64,000 nt of DNA from positions 44,833,890 to 44,897,889 of the forward strand of contig NC_083571.1 in NCBI RefSeq assembly GCF_027579695.1, written 5' to 3'. A program made the translations under genes and the position numbers. Source of the stretch: Neoarius graeffei. Its lineage: Eukaryota; Chordata; Actinopteri; Siluriformes; Ariidae. The notes beneath the pieces are model-generated. The model saw only the letters and a list, made by a program, of their open reading frames with translations. It was not told the DNA's origin and did not search any database. Shown one piece after another: positions 34,756 to 46,562 of the stretch; position 1 is the first letter of the stretch; the number at the start of each line of letters is the position of its first letter.

Positions 34756-37700
34756 CAAGAATTTCTCTCATTTTGGCCTTGTGCCCTTGGGAAAAAAATA
34801 TCTGCCATAAGGCCACAGTGGCCTTGATGCCCTGCGGTTTTGTAGTCTGCCTCGTGACTGCCAATAGGCTTTAACATCACCTGCGTCTATTGAGAAAAAA
34901 ATATGTCTTTTGATGCAGGGTGGTTGCGGGTCCCTAAAAAGTCTTAAATTTAATTTTTCTAAAATAAGGGCATTAAAAAGTCTTAAATTGTCTTAAATTT
35001 CAAACCCCGTGGTCTTAAATTTTCAATCTTAAATTTATGGAGATTTTACTCAGTCATATCGTTAAAATGTGGTACACTTTGGATGGGGAAAACGTTTAAT
35101 CGTTTTTGATGCTCACAGTTATACCGCGCAGGCTCCGAATCCACCGGTTGCTAGACACACGCGTGCTTGACAACCACTCAGTGCCTGATCTGTTGTGTAA
35201 GTCCTATCGTTTGAGAGAGAGAGAGCAGCCCCGCCCCTCTCTGCTCCCTGAGTGGAGCTTGTCGCCTTGGTAACGGTGCTCAGGTGCAGGGAAGAGACAC
35301 AATATGACAAGCAAAGAGCGACTTTTTCTCAGAGTTTCCTCTCCTCGAACAACGCTGATTTACACAGAAACGAAAGGAGCTATTAAAAAAAAAATTATTT
35401 CACATTGAGTGCTAAAAGGCTCCCATGAACACATTGATGTAAGTTTTTTTGTCCCTAGTGTAAAAAATGTGGACAATAGAGCGAGTTAAAAACAAGTGAC
35501 TTTTCTGATTTTGCAGTCAAAGCACTGCCAGGTTTATAATGGGAGTCTGTGGGGCAGTGCGCCTGTCCTCTCCTTACTTTCAGGCTTCTCATTCAAAAAC
35601 TGTAAAGCCTATCGCTCAGGGAGACACATTGTGTGAATCAAGACAAGTGTGGCTACTACTTTTGAGAAAATTGTGTGTAGAGTGAAAATTGTGGCTGAAA
35701 ACACAGTTTAAATGAGAAAGTTAGACCTTTTTTTTTTTTCAAGCTCTCTACACTCTAAACTCCTGAGCTCCACTGGTGTGTAACGCAATAGACACCCATT
35801 ATAAAGCCTGAATTTCTCCAGGTACGCACATGGTGTTTGATCTGTGACTGATCAAAAAGTATAGAACCTAGGAAAAAAGTTGAATGCCAGATCCACACAG
35901 GAGAATTTTGTCTCCGTTTTAAAGTTTGAATCATGTCTCTAGGTGAAAGCATGCCAGAGCAGCGGATGTTTGAAAAACATTGAAAATGTGCGATTTTTTC
36001 AATTAATTCCATAGAAAATGAATGGGAAATTTTGTGTGGTTTTTTTTTTGCGACTATGTCGTGAAAAAAATCGTAGAATGCTGAACAAAGTAATAGCATA
36101 GCGAGTCCGATCGAGCCGCACGTTTTTATGTATTGTTTGTGTGCGATGTACGGTTATTGGGTCATTCAAAATCGAAATTTGTACAGAAGATGAAAAACGG
36201 AAGAACAAGAGTTTGCTGTGCTTTGCTCCCTATACGGGAGTCAATAGTTTGCAATGCATAGCACTGCATCACTAATAATAAACTCCTGTGCACGCAGTTC
36301 CCAGGATTAAATGTATTTTCCACAGACCATTTATTTATTCACTTTACTCAAATAGAAAGTAAAATGGCAGTAAATCCTCTTTCTTTTCTTGCGTATTGCA
36401 TCATGAGGCGTTCCTGGCTTTTTTTTTTTCTTTTTTTTTGCGTTCCTGGCTTGTAAATCTCTTATTTTCGGTGCATGACACATTCATGCAGCTAAGCATG
36501 CTATGAATTAACAACGACAACGGTCTGCAGTGGGGCTACACAAACACTCAGCGAACATTTCTCCATTTGTGTATGCAAATACACTCCAACCACTCAGTTT
36601 GGGTTCATTTACAGCCAACGGTGTCTTTTGATGCCAGCACGTAATTGAACGAGAGAAGACCGGTTTACCGGAGACAAAATAAGCGTCATCTCTGCTTCTG
36701 TTCCCTCTGATGTCGCCTCCGACGGCCCTGACACACTACTGCCTCTGCCGAGTGCGCGCACACCGCATGTCGGGGCCGCGGATGAGTTACTCTCCCTTGA
36801 TCAACGAAGTCAGCGGGGAATTTGTGGTTATTATCGGTACAAACAGCGCGAATCACAACTTAAATGAGTGCGGTTCAGTTTGACATTATTGTCAGTCCGT
36901 TAGATAAACATTTAATTTTATTAAAATCAAAAATTAATATTTAGAGCCTGTGGGCTACAAAAATAATAGTCATTAAAGTAGCCGGCTGGACTTAATTGTG
37001 TAGTCGGCTGTATGGCCGGCAGCCGGCGCTTGTGGAAAGCCCTGTCGAATCAGCTCTGCGCATGCGCCGTGTGGCACAAAAAAACGTCAGCCACCATGAA
37101 GGAAGGAGATCCGGAGTTTTCAAACATTTGCTTAAGTGTGAAATCGCAAAATGGTATTCTAGCAAACAACAAAATAGTAAAGATTCAGAAAAACAAATCA
37201 TTCAGTGATCATTTTAATAGTGTAATTTCATCCGAATTAGGCCTAACGGTCGATTTAGAACTACAAAAAGTCCGTGTGTCGGACATTTTAAGTACCTTTT
37301 GTAAAAGTTTTGCAAATGTTACAGTCAGCATTTAAAATGCTAACTTAAAGTTTTTGTACAAGTTTCAGTTGATTAAACTGTCATTTTATTAAATGTGTCT
37401 GCTTTTGTAATAAAAAAGTACTGAAAGAAAAAGCAAACACAGCATTGCGATTTTCTTATCCAGCCATTAAAAAAAAAATCCCTCCCTCCCTACTGAAAAT
37501 TTTTTTTGCTCACCCGGTGGACAGGAAACGGATTTTTTTTTAAGGATGGCCTTGGATTCAAACATTGTGACTGCATTCTGATTGTCACATAGTTACAAGT
37601 TTATCCGATCCTTATATTGTGTTCTGAGTGTGTGAATGCCTGTCAAGGAAAAGAAATGAAGTACTTCTACTAGAATAGTGTTTTCTGGTGAATGTTTACA

Positions 37701-39156
37701 AGAACAATAAGTTACATTAAATTATATAGTTTTTTTTTTTCCAAAAGAGTACGTTTTTGCGTGACTTTAGATTTGGTCTTAATTTTTTTTGGAACATGGT
37801 CTTAAAAAGTCTTAAAGTCTTAAATTTAACTTGGACAAACCTGTAGACACCCTGTGATGACATTCTGGATTCTTATTGGGCAACTCATCAGTGGTGGATC
37901 GGACTCAAGCCTGGCATGAACCGCTCCGACGTGCTATAATGACACCAATCTATCACCAGCCAACCAGGAGACTTAATCAAACGCATCCCCCGCCCACTTG
38001 TGTCCGCATCTGAGATGTTGAATTTTCACAGAAGGAGGGAAGAAGTTGACTGAGGTAAGACTGTGTGATAAATTAACGAACGAATAAGAGGGGAATTTCA
38101 ACATATAGGGCTTAAGTTTGTTACCGTTAAATAAGCATTGCTTGTACAGTAACGTTATGTCGTTACAACGTTGACCTACTTTTAACGCACCGAGTACCGA
38201 CTGTAGCCGGGAACAAATGCTAATTAGCTTGCTGTCAAAAGTGCAAAGACCTTAAATTGCTCTGTGTAAATTAGAAAATGGCGCAACTTCCTCTATAGCC
38301 GTCAACGGACAAGCACAGACTTGTTTTGAGCCAATCACAACAGGGCAGCACTGTGGCCTGAGGTAAAACATGATAGTTAAAGTTTGTTTAAATTACAAAA
38401 ATGAGTACACCCAATGACTGTCTCATATACTCTTCATATACTCATACTGTTTAAGTAATGCAATAAAACTAATCTTTAAAAGTGGTATTCACTCAAACTG
38501 TTTGCAGAGAATGAAATTTCGGGTTAACAGTGTAATAGTGTTGCAGTGTTCTGCAAATTTGCAATTTAATATTTCAGATCTTGAGACATGAAAGTGCTAT
38601 TTTAAAAAATAAAAGGTCAGAAATGTTTTCTTTGTCGTCTATTTAGTTCATTTTATTTCCTCAATAATTTTCCTTGATTGAGAAATCGGTCTGGGCTCTT
38701 ATGGGTTAATCAGTAGCCTGCATGCTAGTATATGTTCCATTTACAGTCAAACATTTTGATGAACTCCAGGCTCAATTTTGATTAATCAAAAATCTGCGTA
38801 GTAGTACAGTCTGAAGATGCTCTTGCACATTCGGTGTCAATTGAACAAAAATTATGGGAGGATATAGGTTTAATAAGTTTTACAATTTTTGAAGTGAGTG
38901 ATGGATTGATAAGTTTAGATGTGTTCAATATTTTATCTTCAGACATAATAGTGTAGGAGATGTTTCTTTACCTGCTTGATAGTTTCAACTGAGACTCCAA
39001 TCTTCTTCAGGAGAGTCATTAGTGCTTAAATTAAATTCATTATAGACGTGAACTTAAAATCATTGTTTTATTTTATGGCCTCGGTGCCCTCAAAAAATTG
39101 ACAGCACAAAAGGCCAAGTGGCCTTGCCCTTAAAATGATGAAATTCCAGGCCTGCC
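34756..39156. mobile_element. 4.4 kb composite insertion inside a SINE (hAT-like ends)
   Basis: The two SINE halves end at CCCAGG and begin at CCAGGACC, suggesting a short CCAGG duplication. Ends are loosely inverted: GAATTTCTCTCATTTTGGCC at the left and a complement reading GGAATTTCATCATTTTAAGG at the right, with GGCCACAGTGGCC and GGCCAAGTGGCC blocks near each end. A second nested element seems to span about 34918-37852: AAGTCTTAAATT repeats at its left and GTCTTAAAAAGTCTTAAAG at its right, with CAGGGTG and CACCCTG ends. No transposase core was recognised. Confidence 0.65.
37012..37335 (+). other. unrecognised 107-codon open frame within the insertion
   Basis: Begins MAGSRRLWKALSNQLCACAV and ends shortly before an AT-rich region with AATAAAAAAG. 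No domain is recognised. It may be the 5' part of a transposon protein or chance. No splice partner was identified. Confidence 0.25.
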
Positions 39157-39212
39157 AGGACCTTCTTGCTGTGAGGCAACAGTGCTAACCACTACACCAC
39201 CGTGCCACCCCC
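39157..39212 (-). repeat. SINE family A head (other half of split copy)
   Basis: ACCTTCTTGCTGTGAGGC through CACCGTGCCACC is the reverse complement of the SINE 5' head and completes the copy begun at 34441. Confidence 0.88.
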
Positions 39213-39222
39213 TACTTAAGTT

Positions 39223-39590
39223 CTCATCTCATTATCTCTAGCCGCTTTATCCTGTTCTACAGGGTTGCAGGCAAGCTGGAGCCTATCCCAGCTGACTACG
39301 GGCGAGAGGCGGGGTACACCCTGGACAAGTCGCCAGGTCATCACAGGGCTGACAGACACAGACAACCATTCACACTCACATTCACACCTACGGTCAATTT
39401 AGAGTCACCAGTTAACCTAACCTGCATGTCTTTGGACTGTGGGGGAAACCGGAGCACCCGGAGGAAACCCACGCGGACACGGGGAGAACATGCAAACTCC
39501 GCACAGAAAGGCCCTCGCCGGCCACAGGGCTCGAACCCGGACCTTCTTGCTGTGAGGCGACAGCGCTAACCACTACACCACCGTGCCGCC
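39223..39590 (-). repeat. SINE family A, full length
   Basis: Complete reverse copy. Flanks TACTTAAGTT and TGCTTAAAGG may be a degraded duplication. Confidence 0.92.
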
Positions 39591-39825
39591 TGCTTAAAGG
39601 GGTACAAAACATAATATATACGGTTGCTGATGTGACAAAGTAACGTATTCTTAAGTATTCTATCAAATTTATGTACTAGAAAACAACGAAATATCTTGGT
39701 AATTGTAAATATAATACTTTATACGCTAAACCGCACAAGAGTCGCCATTTTTAAAAGACTGTGACGTCAGCGCTACCCACTGCACTAGCGGAACTCTCCG
39801 AAATAGAGGAGATAAGCGTGTAATC

Positions 39826-40183
39826 ATGGCGTCGGGCGCATCAAGTGAAAGCGACAGCTCTGTCGAATCATACGAAGAGATCCCGCAAGACACACTGCAA
39901 GCAGGCTATGGCTTAGAAGGGTACCAGTTTGAACCTAGGAGAGGTACTCTCGACTCCGGTGATGAAATAAGAGAAGAAAGCTCGGATGACGGCGAGGATG
40001 AGACTGATGCTGACCATGGGCATGGCGAGCGTGGGGCAGAGCGTCTGCGTGCAGGTGACACAGCGTGGTGCTCGTGTGGAAAATGTAACGTGGAGTTGCT
40101 CACGAGTCCAGCAGAATTTAGTTGCTGCAATGAGATAGGCGCCACCCGTGGACTTGCGAAATCGTCGCAAGAGGCAGAAACAG
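39826..40183 (+). CDS. exon-like frame with P2RX7-C-type cysteine motif
   Basis: An ATG in good context opens a frame with an acidic, serine-rich start (MASGASSESDSSVESYEEI), then YQFEPRRG, and later DTAWCSCGKC and EFSCCNEI. The WCxCGxC...CC pattern resembles the cytoplasmic C-terminal domain of P2X7 receptors (P2RX7_C), which in fish also occurs in many small stand-alone or transposon-linked genes. A GTATTT donor at 40184 may end the exon. No later exons were found. A TGACGTCA element sits about 65 bases upstream. It could be a gene, a pseudogene or transposon cargo. Confidence 0.5.
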
Positions 40184-40540
40184 GTATTTCACACGTGCTA
40201 TTCCCAACCTCAATGAGCCAACACAACTGGGCACATACATACGTCATGAGTGTTACGCAGAGAAAATGAACGTGCATTCTGATTGGATAAAATTAATATC
40301 ATGGCGGGCTGTTCAAACTGCGGAAATAGTTTGCTCGAGCTACTTTCAAAACACTAACTTTCCAACCTTAGAACAAAAAAACTTTTGTAAGTCTTGAATA
40401 AGGTTCATCAATGTGTGTTTTATTGTTATATTTACTCTATATTGCCCTCTGTTCCCCTTTAAGTTATATGTAAAGAAAATATTCTCAGATACTCTGTCTT
40501 AGGTACAGCAAATGCACTATATGGCCCAAAAAAAAATTGC

Positions 40541-40760
40541 ACTTTCAAGTCAAGATTATTTGTATAGCACTTTTAACAACAGACATTTGTTACAAAGCAA
40601 CTTTACAGAAAATGAAAGGCTTTAAATACAAGCTAATTTTATCCCTGGTAAATGTATTTATCCCTGATGAGCAAGCCTGAGGTGATGGGGGCAAGGAAAA
40701 ACTCTTGCAGACAACATGAGGAAGAAACCTTGAGAGGAACCAGACTCAAAAGGGAACCCA
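40541..40760 (+). repeat. dispersed fish repeat (TCAAGATTATTTGTATAGCAC)
   Basis: Contains TTGTATAGCACTTTTAACAA, GGGGGCAAGGAAAAACTC and GAGGAACCAGACTCAAAAGG, in the order I recall from a very common teleost dispersed repeat. Non-coding. Confidence 0.65.
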
Positions 40761-41596
40761 TCCTCATCCTATTTTGATTTAAATAAGTAAATACACAAGA
40801 GCTTTTGTTTGGATAATTACTCCAACAATTCTTTTAACCCTAACTGTTGCAGAGTAGCTTCTCATTTCTTAAAAAAAAAACATGTACAGTGTCTTGCAAA
40901 AGTATTCATCTCCCTTGGTGTTTGTCCTGTTTTGTCGCATTACAAGCTGGAATTAAAATGGATTTTTTTTTTTTTTGGGGGGGGGTTTAGCACCATTTGA
41001 TTTACACAGCATGCCTACCACTTTAAAGATGCTCATAGTTTATTGTGACACAATAAGTTGAAGAAAAAAAAGAAACCAGAAATCTGGAGTGTGCATAGGT
41101 ATTCACCCCCTTTCGTATGAAACCCCAAAATAAGAGCTGGTCCAACTAATTCACTTCATAAGTCACATAATTAGCTGATTAAGATCCACCTGTGTGCAAT
41201 CGAAGTGTCACATGATCTGTCACATGATGTCTGTATAAATCAACCTGTTCTGGAAGGACCCTGACTCTGCTACACTACTAAGCAAACAACATGAAAACCA
41301 AGGAGCCTCCAAACAGGTCAGAGACAAAGTCGTGGAGAAGTATAGATCAGGGTTGGGTTATAAGAAATATTCCAAACTTTGAATATCTCAGGGAGCACCA
41401 TTAAATCCATTATAGCAAAATGGAAAGAACATGGCACCACTACAAACCTGACAAGAGAAGACCACTTACCAAAACTCACAGACCGGGCAAGGAGGGCATT
41501 AAATCAGAGATGCAACAAAGACACCAAAGATAACACTGAAAGAGCTGCAAAGATCCACAGCAGAGATGGGAGGATCTGTCCATAAGACCACTTTAA

Positions 41597-42296
41597 GCCC
41601 ATGTTTACATTAGACCGTATCAGCGGATCATCAGATTAACGTTTTTAAAACGATTAGTGTGCACACAGCAACACCAATACACGATTTGCGTGCACACAGC
41701 AATACCAATACACGGATACGCTCGGCTCCGCAGGCATCCTGCGCTCCAAATCACTCCGCCCTGAACAGCGAGTGCCCTCTGGAGGGTGCGCACTCCGGCC
41801 CTGCGCAGCTCACAGAGCATGCGAGTGAAGTGCACGAGCCACGATTCGGGACTGAGCCGCTGTGTGTGTGATCCCAGTGCATATCACTTACCACTTGCAA
41901 GTGGAAGGATGGCAAGCCTAAAGACAATCATAACTACACAATGGGCAGTATTTGCATCAGTATTTGCAGTATTTTCATACTTTTATACTCTTTAATGAAA
42001 GGTGATACAAGGCGGAAGTCTGCACCGTTTTTCAGCAGTCGCATCACATGACCAACGCCAGCGAATCAGGAAGGTGGATGTCACAGTGACGTTGTCCAAT
42101 GAGACGCCAGCTAGAGCTCAGCACAGCGTATCCGCGTATTCTGAATGTTTACACAGCACCGGAGCTGACACGATCTGGATTGAATACGTGGACGCTGACG
42201 GATTCCCGTTTCCCGGCGTTTCCAGGCGGTTTAATGTAAACGGACAGTGCATCCGCGAAGAAAACAAGACAGATACGGTCTAATGTAAACGTAGCC
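41597..42296. mobile_element. 700-bp MITE with TAA duplication (Harbinger-like)
   Basis: Inverted ends GCCCATGTTTACATTAGACC and GGTCTAATGTAAACGTAGCC are flanked by TAA (41594-41596 and 42297-42299). Removing it restores the Tc1 text ACTTTAAGTCGTACACC. The 3-bp TWA-type target fits the PIF/Harbinger group. No coding capacity. Confidence 0.85.
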
Positions 42297-42735
42297 TAAG
42301 TCGTACACCCCACAGAGCGGGGTTTTATGGAAGAGTGGCCAGAAAAAAGCCACTGCTTAAAGAAAAAAAGAAAACATGTTTGGAGTTTGCCCAACAGCAT
42401 GTGGCAGACTCCCCAAACACATGGAAGAAGATTATCTGGTCAGGTGAGATGAAAATTGAACTTTTTGGCCATCATGGGAAATGCCATGTGTGGCGCAAAC
42501 CCAACACTTCCCATCACCCTACAGTGAACCATGGTGGTGGCAGCATCATGCTTTTGGGGATGTTTTTCACCTGCAGGGACAGGAAAGCTAATCAAGATTG
42601 AAGGAAAGATGGATGGCACTAAATACAGGGCAATTCTGGAAGAAAACCTTTTTGAGTCAGCCAGTGGTTTGAGACTGGGATGAAGGTTCACATTCCAGCA
42701 GGACAATGAAACATTTAAATATCTTGGAATGGCGT

Positions 42736-43677
42736 TGTAGTCAGGCTGGCCTTACGGCCTGGAAGACAGGACAGCAAGAGGATGTCACATTGAAGATGTT
42801 TATTTTCCTTCACAGCAGCAAATATCCAGAGGAAAAAAGGAAAAAAAAACCTCCAAACAAATATAATCAATCAGGAAATGAACTAGTCAAACTACAAACT
42901 AAACTTCTCAAGAATCAAAAAATAAATTCAATAGTAAAAAGCAATATCAGAATATAAAACGTGCAATTTCTCTCTCTGGTTATAATCAGGTGCTCACTAT
43001 AGCTCACCTCAAAACCAACTCAACTGCCAAGTGGTTGGCCATGGGTTTTCAAGCCCATGGCTTCAACCAAAACCTATGCAAAATCAATTAACTTGAACAT
43101 GCTTACAAGCAGTACTAAAATATATATAAATACTCTGCACATATATTATAAATATTCTGCTTGTAAAATATTGACACCACAAACGCTATAAAACACATAC
43201 ACTTGTTAAAACACTAAAACACCCCTTTTCCCAACACCCAGTAGAACATGCCCGCTTATGACGAAAAGTCTCTAAAACTATAATTGTCCTTCGAGACCTG
43301 TCGGATCTTTCAGCACTCGCGAATCTGGAAGTGGAGGAAACACTGCAACAGGTAAGATTGAGCGCTTTTGTTTGGTAGCTCACTAGTTATTGTTTTGCCA
43401 AATGTAAAATGTTTAAAAGTTGTGTCCATAGTCCTTAAAATGCAGTTGGCAACTCCTGCTTCCAAGAAAAGCTATTGATAAAAGTTCGTTGTGCTTGTGT
43501 GTTGCAGATGCCGTGCTTCTGTGACTGCCAGCTGCATACTCTCATTTCACGGTGTGGGATAAAAGAGAATAAAAGAGCTGTGCTTGAAACTGTATCGGTG
43601 TGGTGCTTATTAGCGTCAATGTGCAAGTGTAATGCTAAAACCAGATTAAAAGGGTAACGGGCTGCCGCACCGTTACA
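42736..43677 (-). repeat. 3' LTR of the Gmr1-like element
   Basis: In sense it begins TGTAACGGTGCGGCAGCCC, directly after a purine tract (GCAGAGGAGGGAGGAAA in sense, 43678-43694) that primes plus-strand synthesis, and ends GCCTGACTACA. It is highly similar to the 5' LTR, with a few substitutions and small indels (942 versus 933 bp). Confidence 0.92.
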
Positions 43678-43757
43678 TTTCCTCCCTCCTCTGCAAACGA
43701 CGCCTGTCATCCCAGGAAAGAGATGACCCTCCAGACAGGGTGTACTCATGGATACTC

Positions 43758-44231
43758 CTACCCCTCATCCTCAGGGATGCGGGACAGGAAGTCTGCCACC
43801 CTGTTAGCAGCACCAGGGCAATACTCCACTGTGAAGTCATAGGGCTGGAGAGAGAGGTACCACCTGGTGACCCGGGAGTTGGTGTCCCTCATCCTCTCCA
43901 ACCACTGGAGAGCTCTGTGATCTGTCTCCAACTTGAATGGCCTGCCCAGGAGGTAATAGCGGAGAGAGTCAAGGGCCCACTTGATGGCTAGGGCCTCCAA
44001 CTCAACAGCAGCATATCTCCTCTCTCGGTCGAAGAGCTTGCTGCTGATGAATGCAACCGGCCTCCACTCTCCATCTTTCTCCTGTAGCAGGACTGCACCC
44101 AGGCCCACTCCAGATGCATCTGTCTGGACTATGAACGGCTTAGTGAAATCTGGGCTCTTCAAAACAGAGTCACCGCAGACTGCCCCCTTGAGGTCCTGGA
44201 ATGCCACCTTGCACTGCTCAGTCCAGACCAC
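43758..44231 (-). pseudogene. Gmr1-like RNase H domain
   Basis: Reads QTDASGVGLGAVL, ELEALAIKWALDSLRYYLLG, ETDHRALQWLERM and AANRVADFLSR, the Ty3/gypsy RNase H signature with its acidic residues. It is separated from the reverse transcriptase by a stop at 44393-44395 and frame changes around 44240-44390. It is the last domain before the 3' LTR, so nothing follows where a normal gypsy integrase would sit. Confidence 0.9.
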
Positions 44232-44392
44232 TCTATTCGGTGCTACTGCTCTGGTGAGCTCAAATGGGGAGAGGAGCGTGCAGAAAAGTCAGGAATAAAT
44301 CGTCAATACCATCCCACTAAACCCAAAAAAGCTCTCACCTTCTTTTTTGTGGTGGGCGGCGTACAGCTCTGGATGGCGTCGACCTTCTCCAC

Positions 44393-45214
44393 TCAAGGGC
44401 GTATGACCCCACCTCCAATAATGTACCCCAGATAGTGGACCTCCTGCTTTGCCAGGGAACACTTCTTGGGGTTGATGGTAAGGCCTGCTTCGTGGATGCG
44501 GTCAAACACCTGCTTGAGATGGTGGCAATGTTCTTCCCAGATGTTAATCCATATGCACACATCATCCAAGTAGGTGGCCGCAAACTGATGGGTTCCTTTC
44601 AGGACCTTATCCATCAGTCTCTGAAAACTTGCTGGTGCTCCTTGTAGTCCAAAAGGCATCATGTTAAAATGGTACAAGCCAAAAGGGGTGCGGAAAGCAG
44701 TTACCTCTTTTGCCTGTGGACTCAGAGGCACTTGCCAGTACCCTCTGGACAGGTCAATGGTAGAGATGTACTTGGCCTTTCCCAGGCGTTCCACAAGGTC
44801 ATCGATCCTGGGCATTGAGTATGGATCCACCTTGCTCAGAGAGTTGACCTGTTGAAAGTCAATGCAGAACCTGATGCTGCCGTCCTTCTTGGGCACCAGG
44901 ACCACTGGGCTACACCAGTCACTAGATGATGGTTCGATGACCCCTAGTGACAACATGACATCCAACTCCTCCTTCAATGCTGGGACCAGGCGTTCTGGCA
45001 CCCGATAGCTCCTCCTCTGGGGAGATACATCCAGCTTCAAGACAATGTTGTGCATCACGAGTGTAGTCCGTCCCGGCCTCTCCTGGAACAGGTCAGGATC
45101 CAACAGCGTCCTCACCTGGTCCTGCTGATGGTCCTCCAGGTGCGAGAGATCGACTGTCCCAGTATTAGACTCCACAGGGAAAAACTGCTTGTCCTGCTCT
45201 TCCTCTTCAACCAC
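44393..45214 (-). pseudogene. Gmr1-like reverse transcriptase domain
   Basis: Open for 273 codons. Landmarks: VIEPSSSDWCSPVVLVPKKD, RFCIDFQQVN, FRTPFGLYHFNMMPFGLQGA and the catalytic YLDDVCIW, ending HYLGYIIG. An in-frame TGA (45218-45220) separates it from the integrase tail, so the original was probably a single pol frame. Confidence 0.92.
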
Positions 45215-45220
45215 TGCTCA

Positions 45221-46532
45221 GACAAACAGCTGGGTTGCCACCTGGTCTCTTTCATGGTATTCCTTCAGCAAATTGATGTGGAAAGTCTGTTTCTTCTTGC
45301 CACGGTCTGGCATAGAGACCTCATATGTGATGTCTCCAACCTTTTTGAGGATCTCGTACGGTCCATGCCACTTGGCCAAAAGCTTGCTCTCATCAGTGGG
45401 CAGTAGCAAAAGCACTTTTTGTCCTGGCTGAAATGTTCTTCCCCTGGCCTTCTGGTCATACCAGGTCTTCTGCCTCCTTTGTCTGCTCCATGTTCTGATG
45501 TGCCAGCTCAGACATCTCCTCCAGCCTCTGCCTCATCTGGAGGACATACGCTGCCACACTCTGCTGCTCTGGCACTGGCTCCTCCCATATCTCCTTCAAC
45601 AGGTCCAATGGCCCTCTCACCTGCCGACCATAAAGAAGTTCAAAAGGAGAGAAACCAGTGGAGGCCTGTGGAACTTCTCTGTAGGCAAACAGTAAATATG
45701 GGAGCCATTCATCCCAATCATTTCCTGTCTGAGACACAAAGCAACGGAGCATGGTCTTCAAGGTACGGTTGAACCGTTCAACCAACCCGTCTGTCTGGGG
45801 GTGATAAGGCGTGGTCTTAATGGCTTTAACCCCTAACAGACTATACACCTGCTTCAGTAGAACTGACAGGAAGTTTGTCCCCTGGTTGGTGACTATTTCC
45901 CTTGGCACCCCCACCCGAGTGATCAGCTGCACTAAACAGTTGGCTACCTGCCTAGCCTTGATACTCTTAAGGGGGAATGCCTCAGGATACCTGGTGGCAT
46001 AATCACACAATACCAAGATGTACCTGTTACCCCTTTTACTTCTCTCAAGAGGGCCTACAATGTCCATACCAATGCGTGTAAATGGCATGTCTATAATTGG
46101 GAGTGGATGTAGTGGGGCACGTGGTACCGCCCTACCTGAGGTGAGCTGACACTCTGGGCATGTACGAACAAAGTCAGTGATGTCAGTGTAAAGATGTGGC
46201 CAACTGAACCGGGTACCTAGCCTAGCCAGGGTCTTATATTTACCCAAATGGCCTGACCATGGGATAGAGTGCGCTAAGGTCATCACTTTGTGCCTCAATG
46301 GCTGCGGCACAGCCAACATCTCCTGCTCTCCTTTAACTTGGTACAGGATACCATTCTTCAAAATATACTTTTTCTCATGTAGACAACTACCCGGTTTACT
46401 GCCATCAATCTTATCAAACCATGGCTTCAGGGTTTCATCCTGTCTCTGTAACTCTCTGATATTTATAGGCATGTCTACATCCAAAGACAATTCAGGCTGA
46501 GGCCATACTTCCGACTCTGACTGCTCAATCAC
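45221..46532 (-). pseudogene. Gmr1-like integrase, upstream of reverse transcriptase
   Basis: Zinc-binding HHCC part (HSIPWSGHLGKYK through CPECQ), then the catalytic core with GMDIVGPL, VTNQGTNF and TDGLVERFN, then a GPYEILKK (GPY/F-type) C-terminal module. The second catalytic Asp is Asn here (VTNQG where VTDQG is usual), which alone would abolish activity. A one-base shift near 45480 moves the C-terminal module to another frame. Confidence 0.92.
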
Positions 46533-46562
46533 ACTATTCAGCTTTTGCCTACGCTTCTGCTG

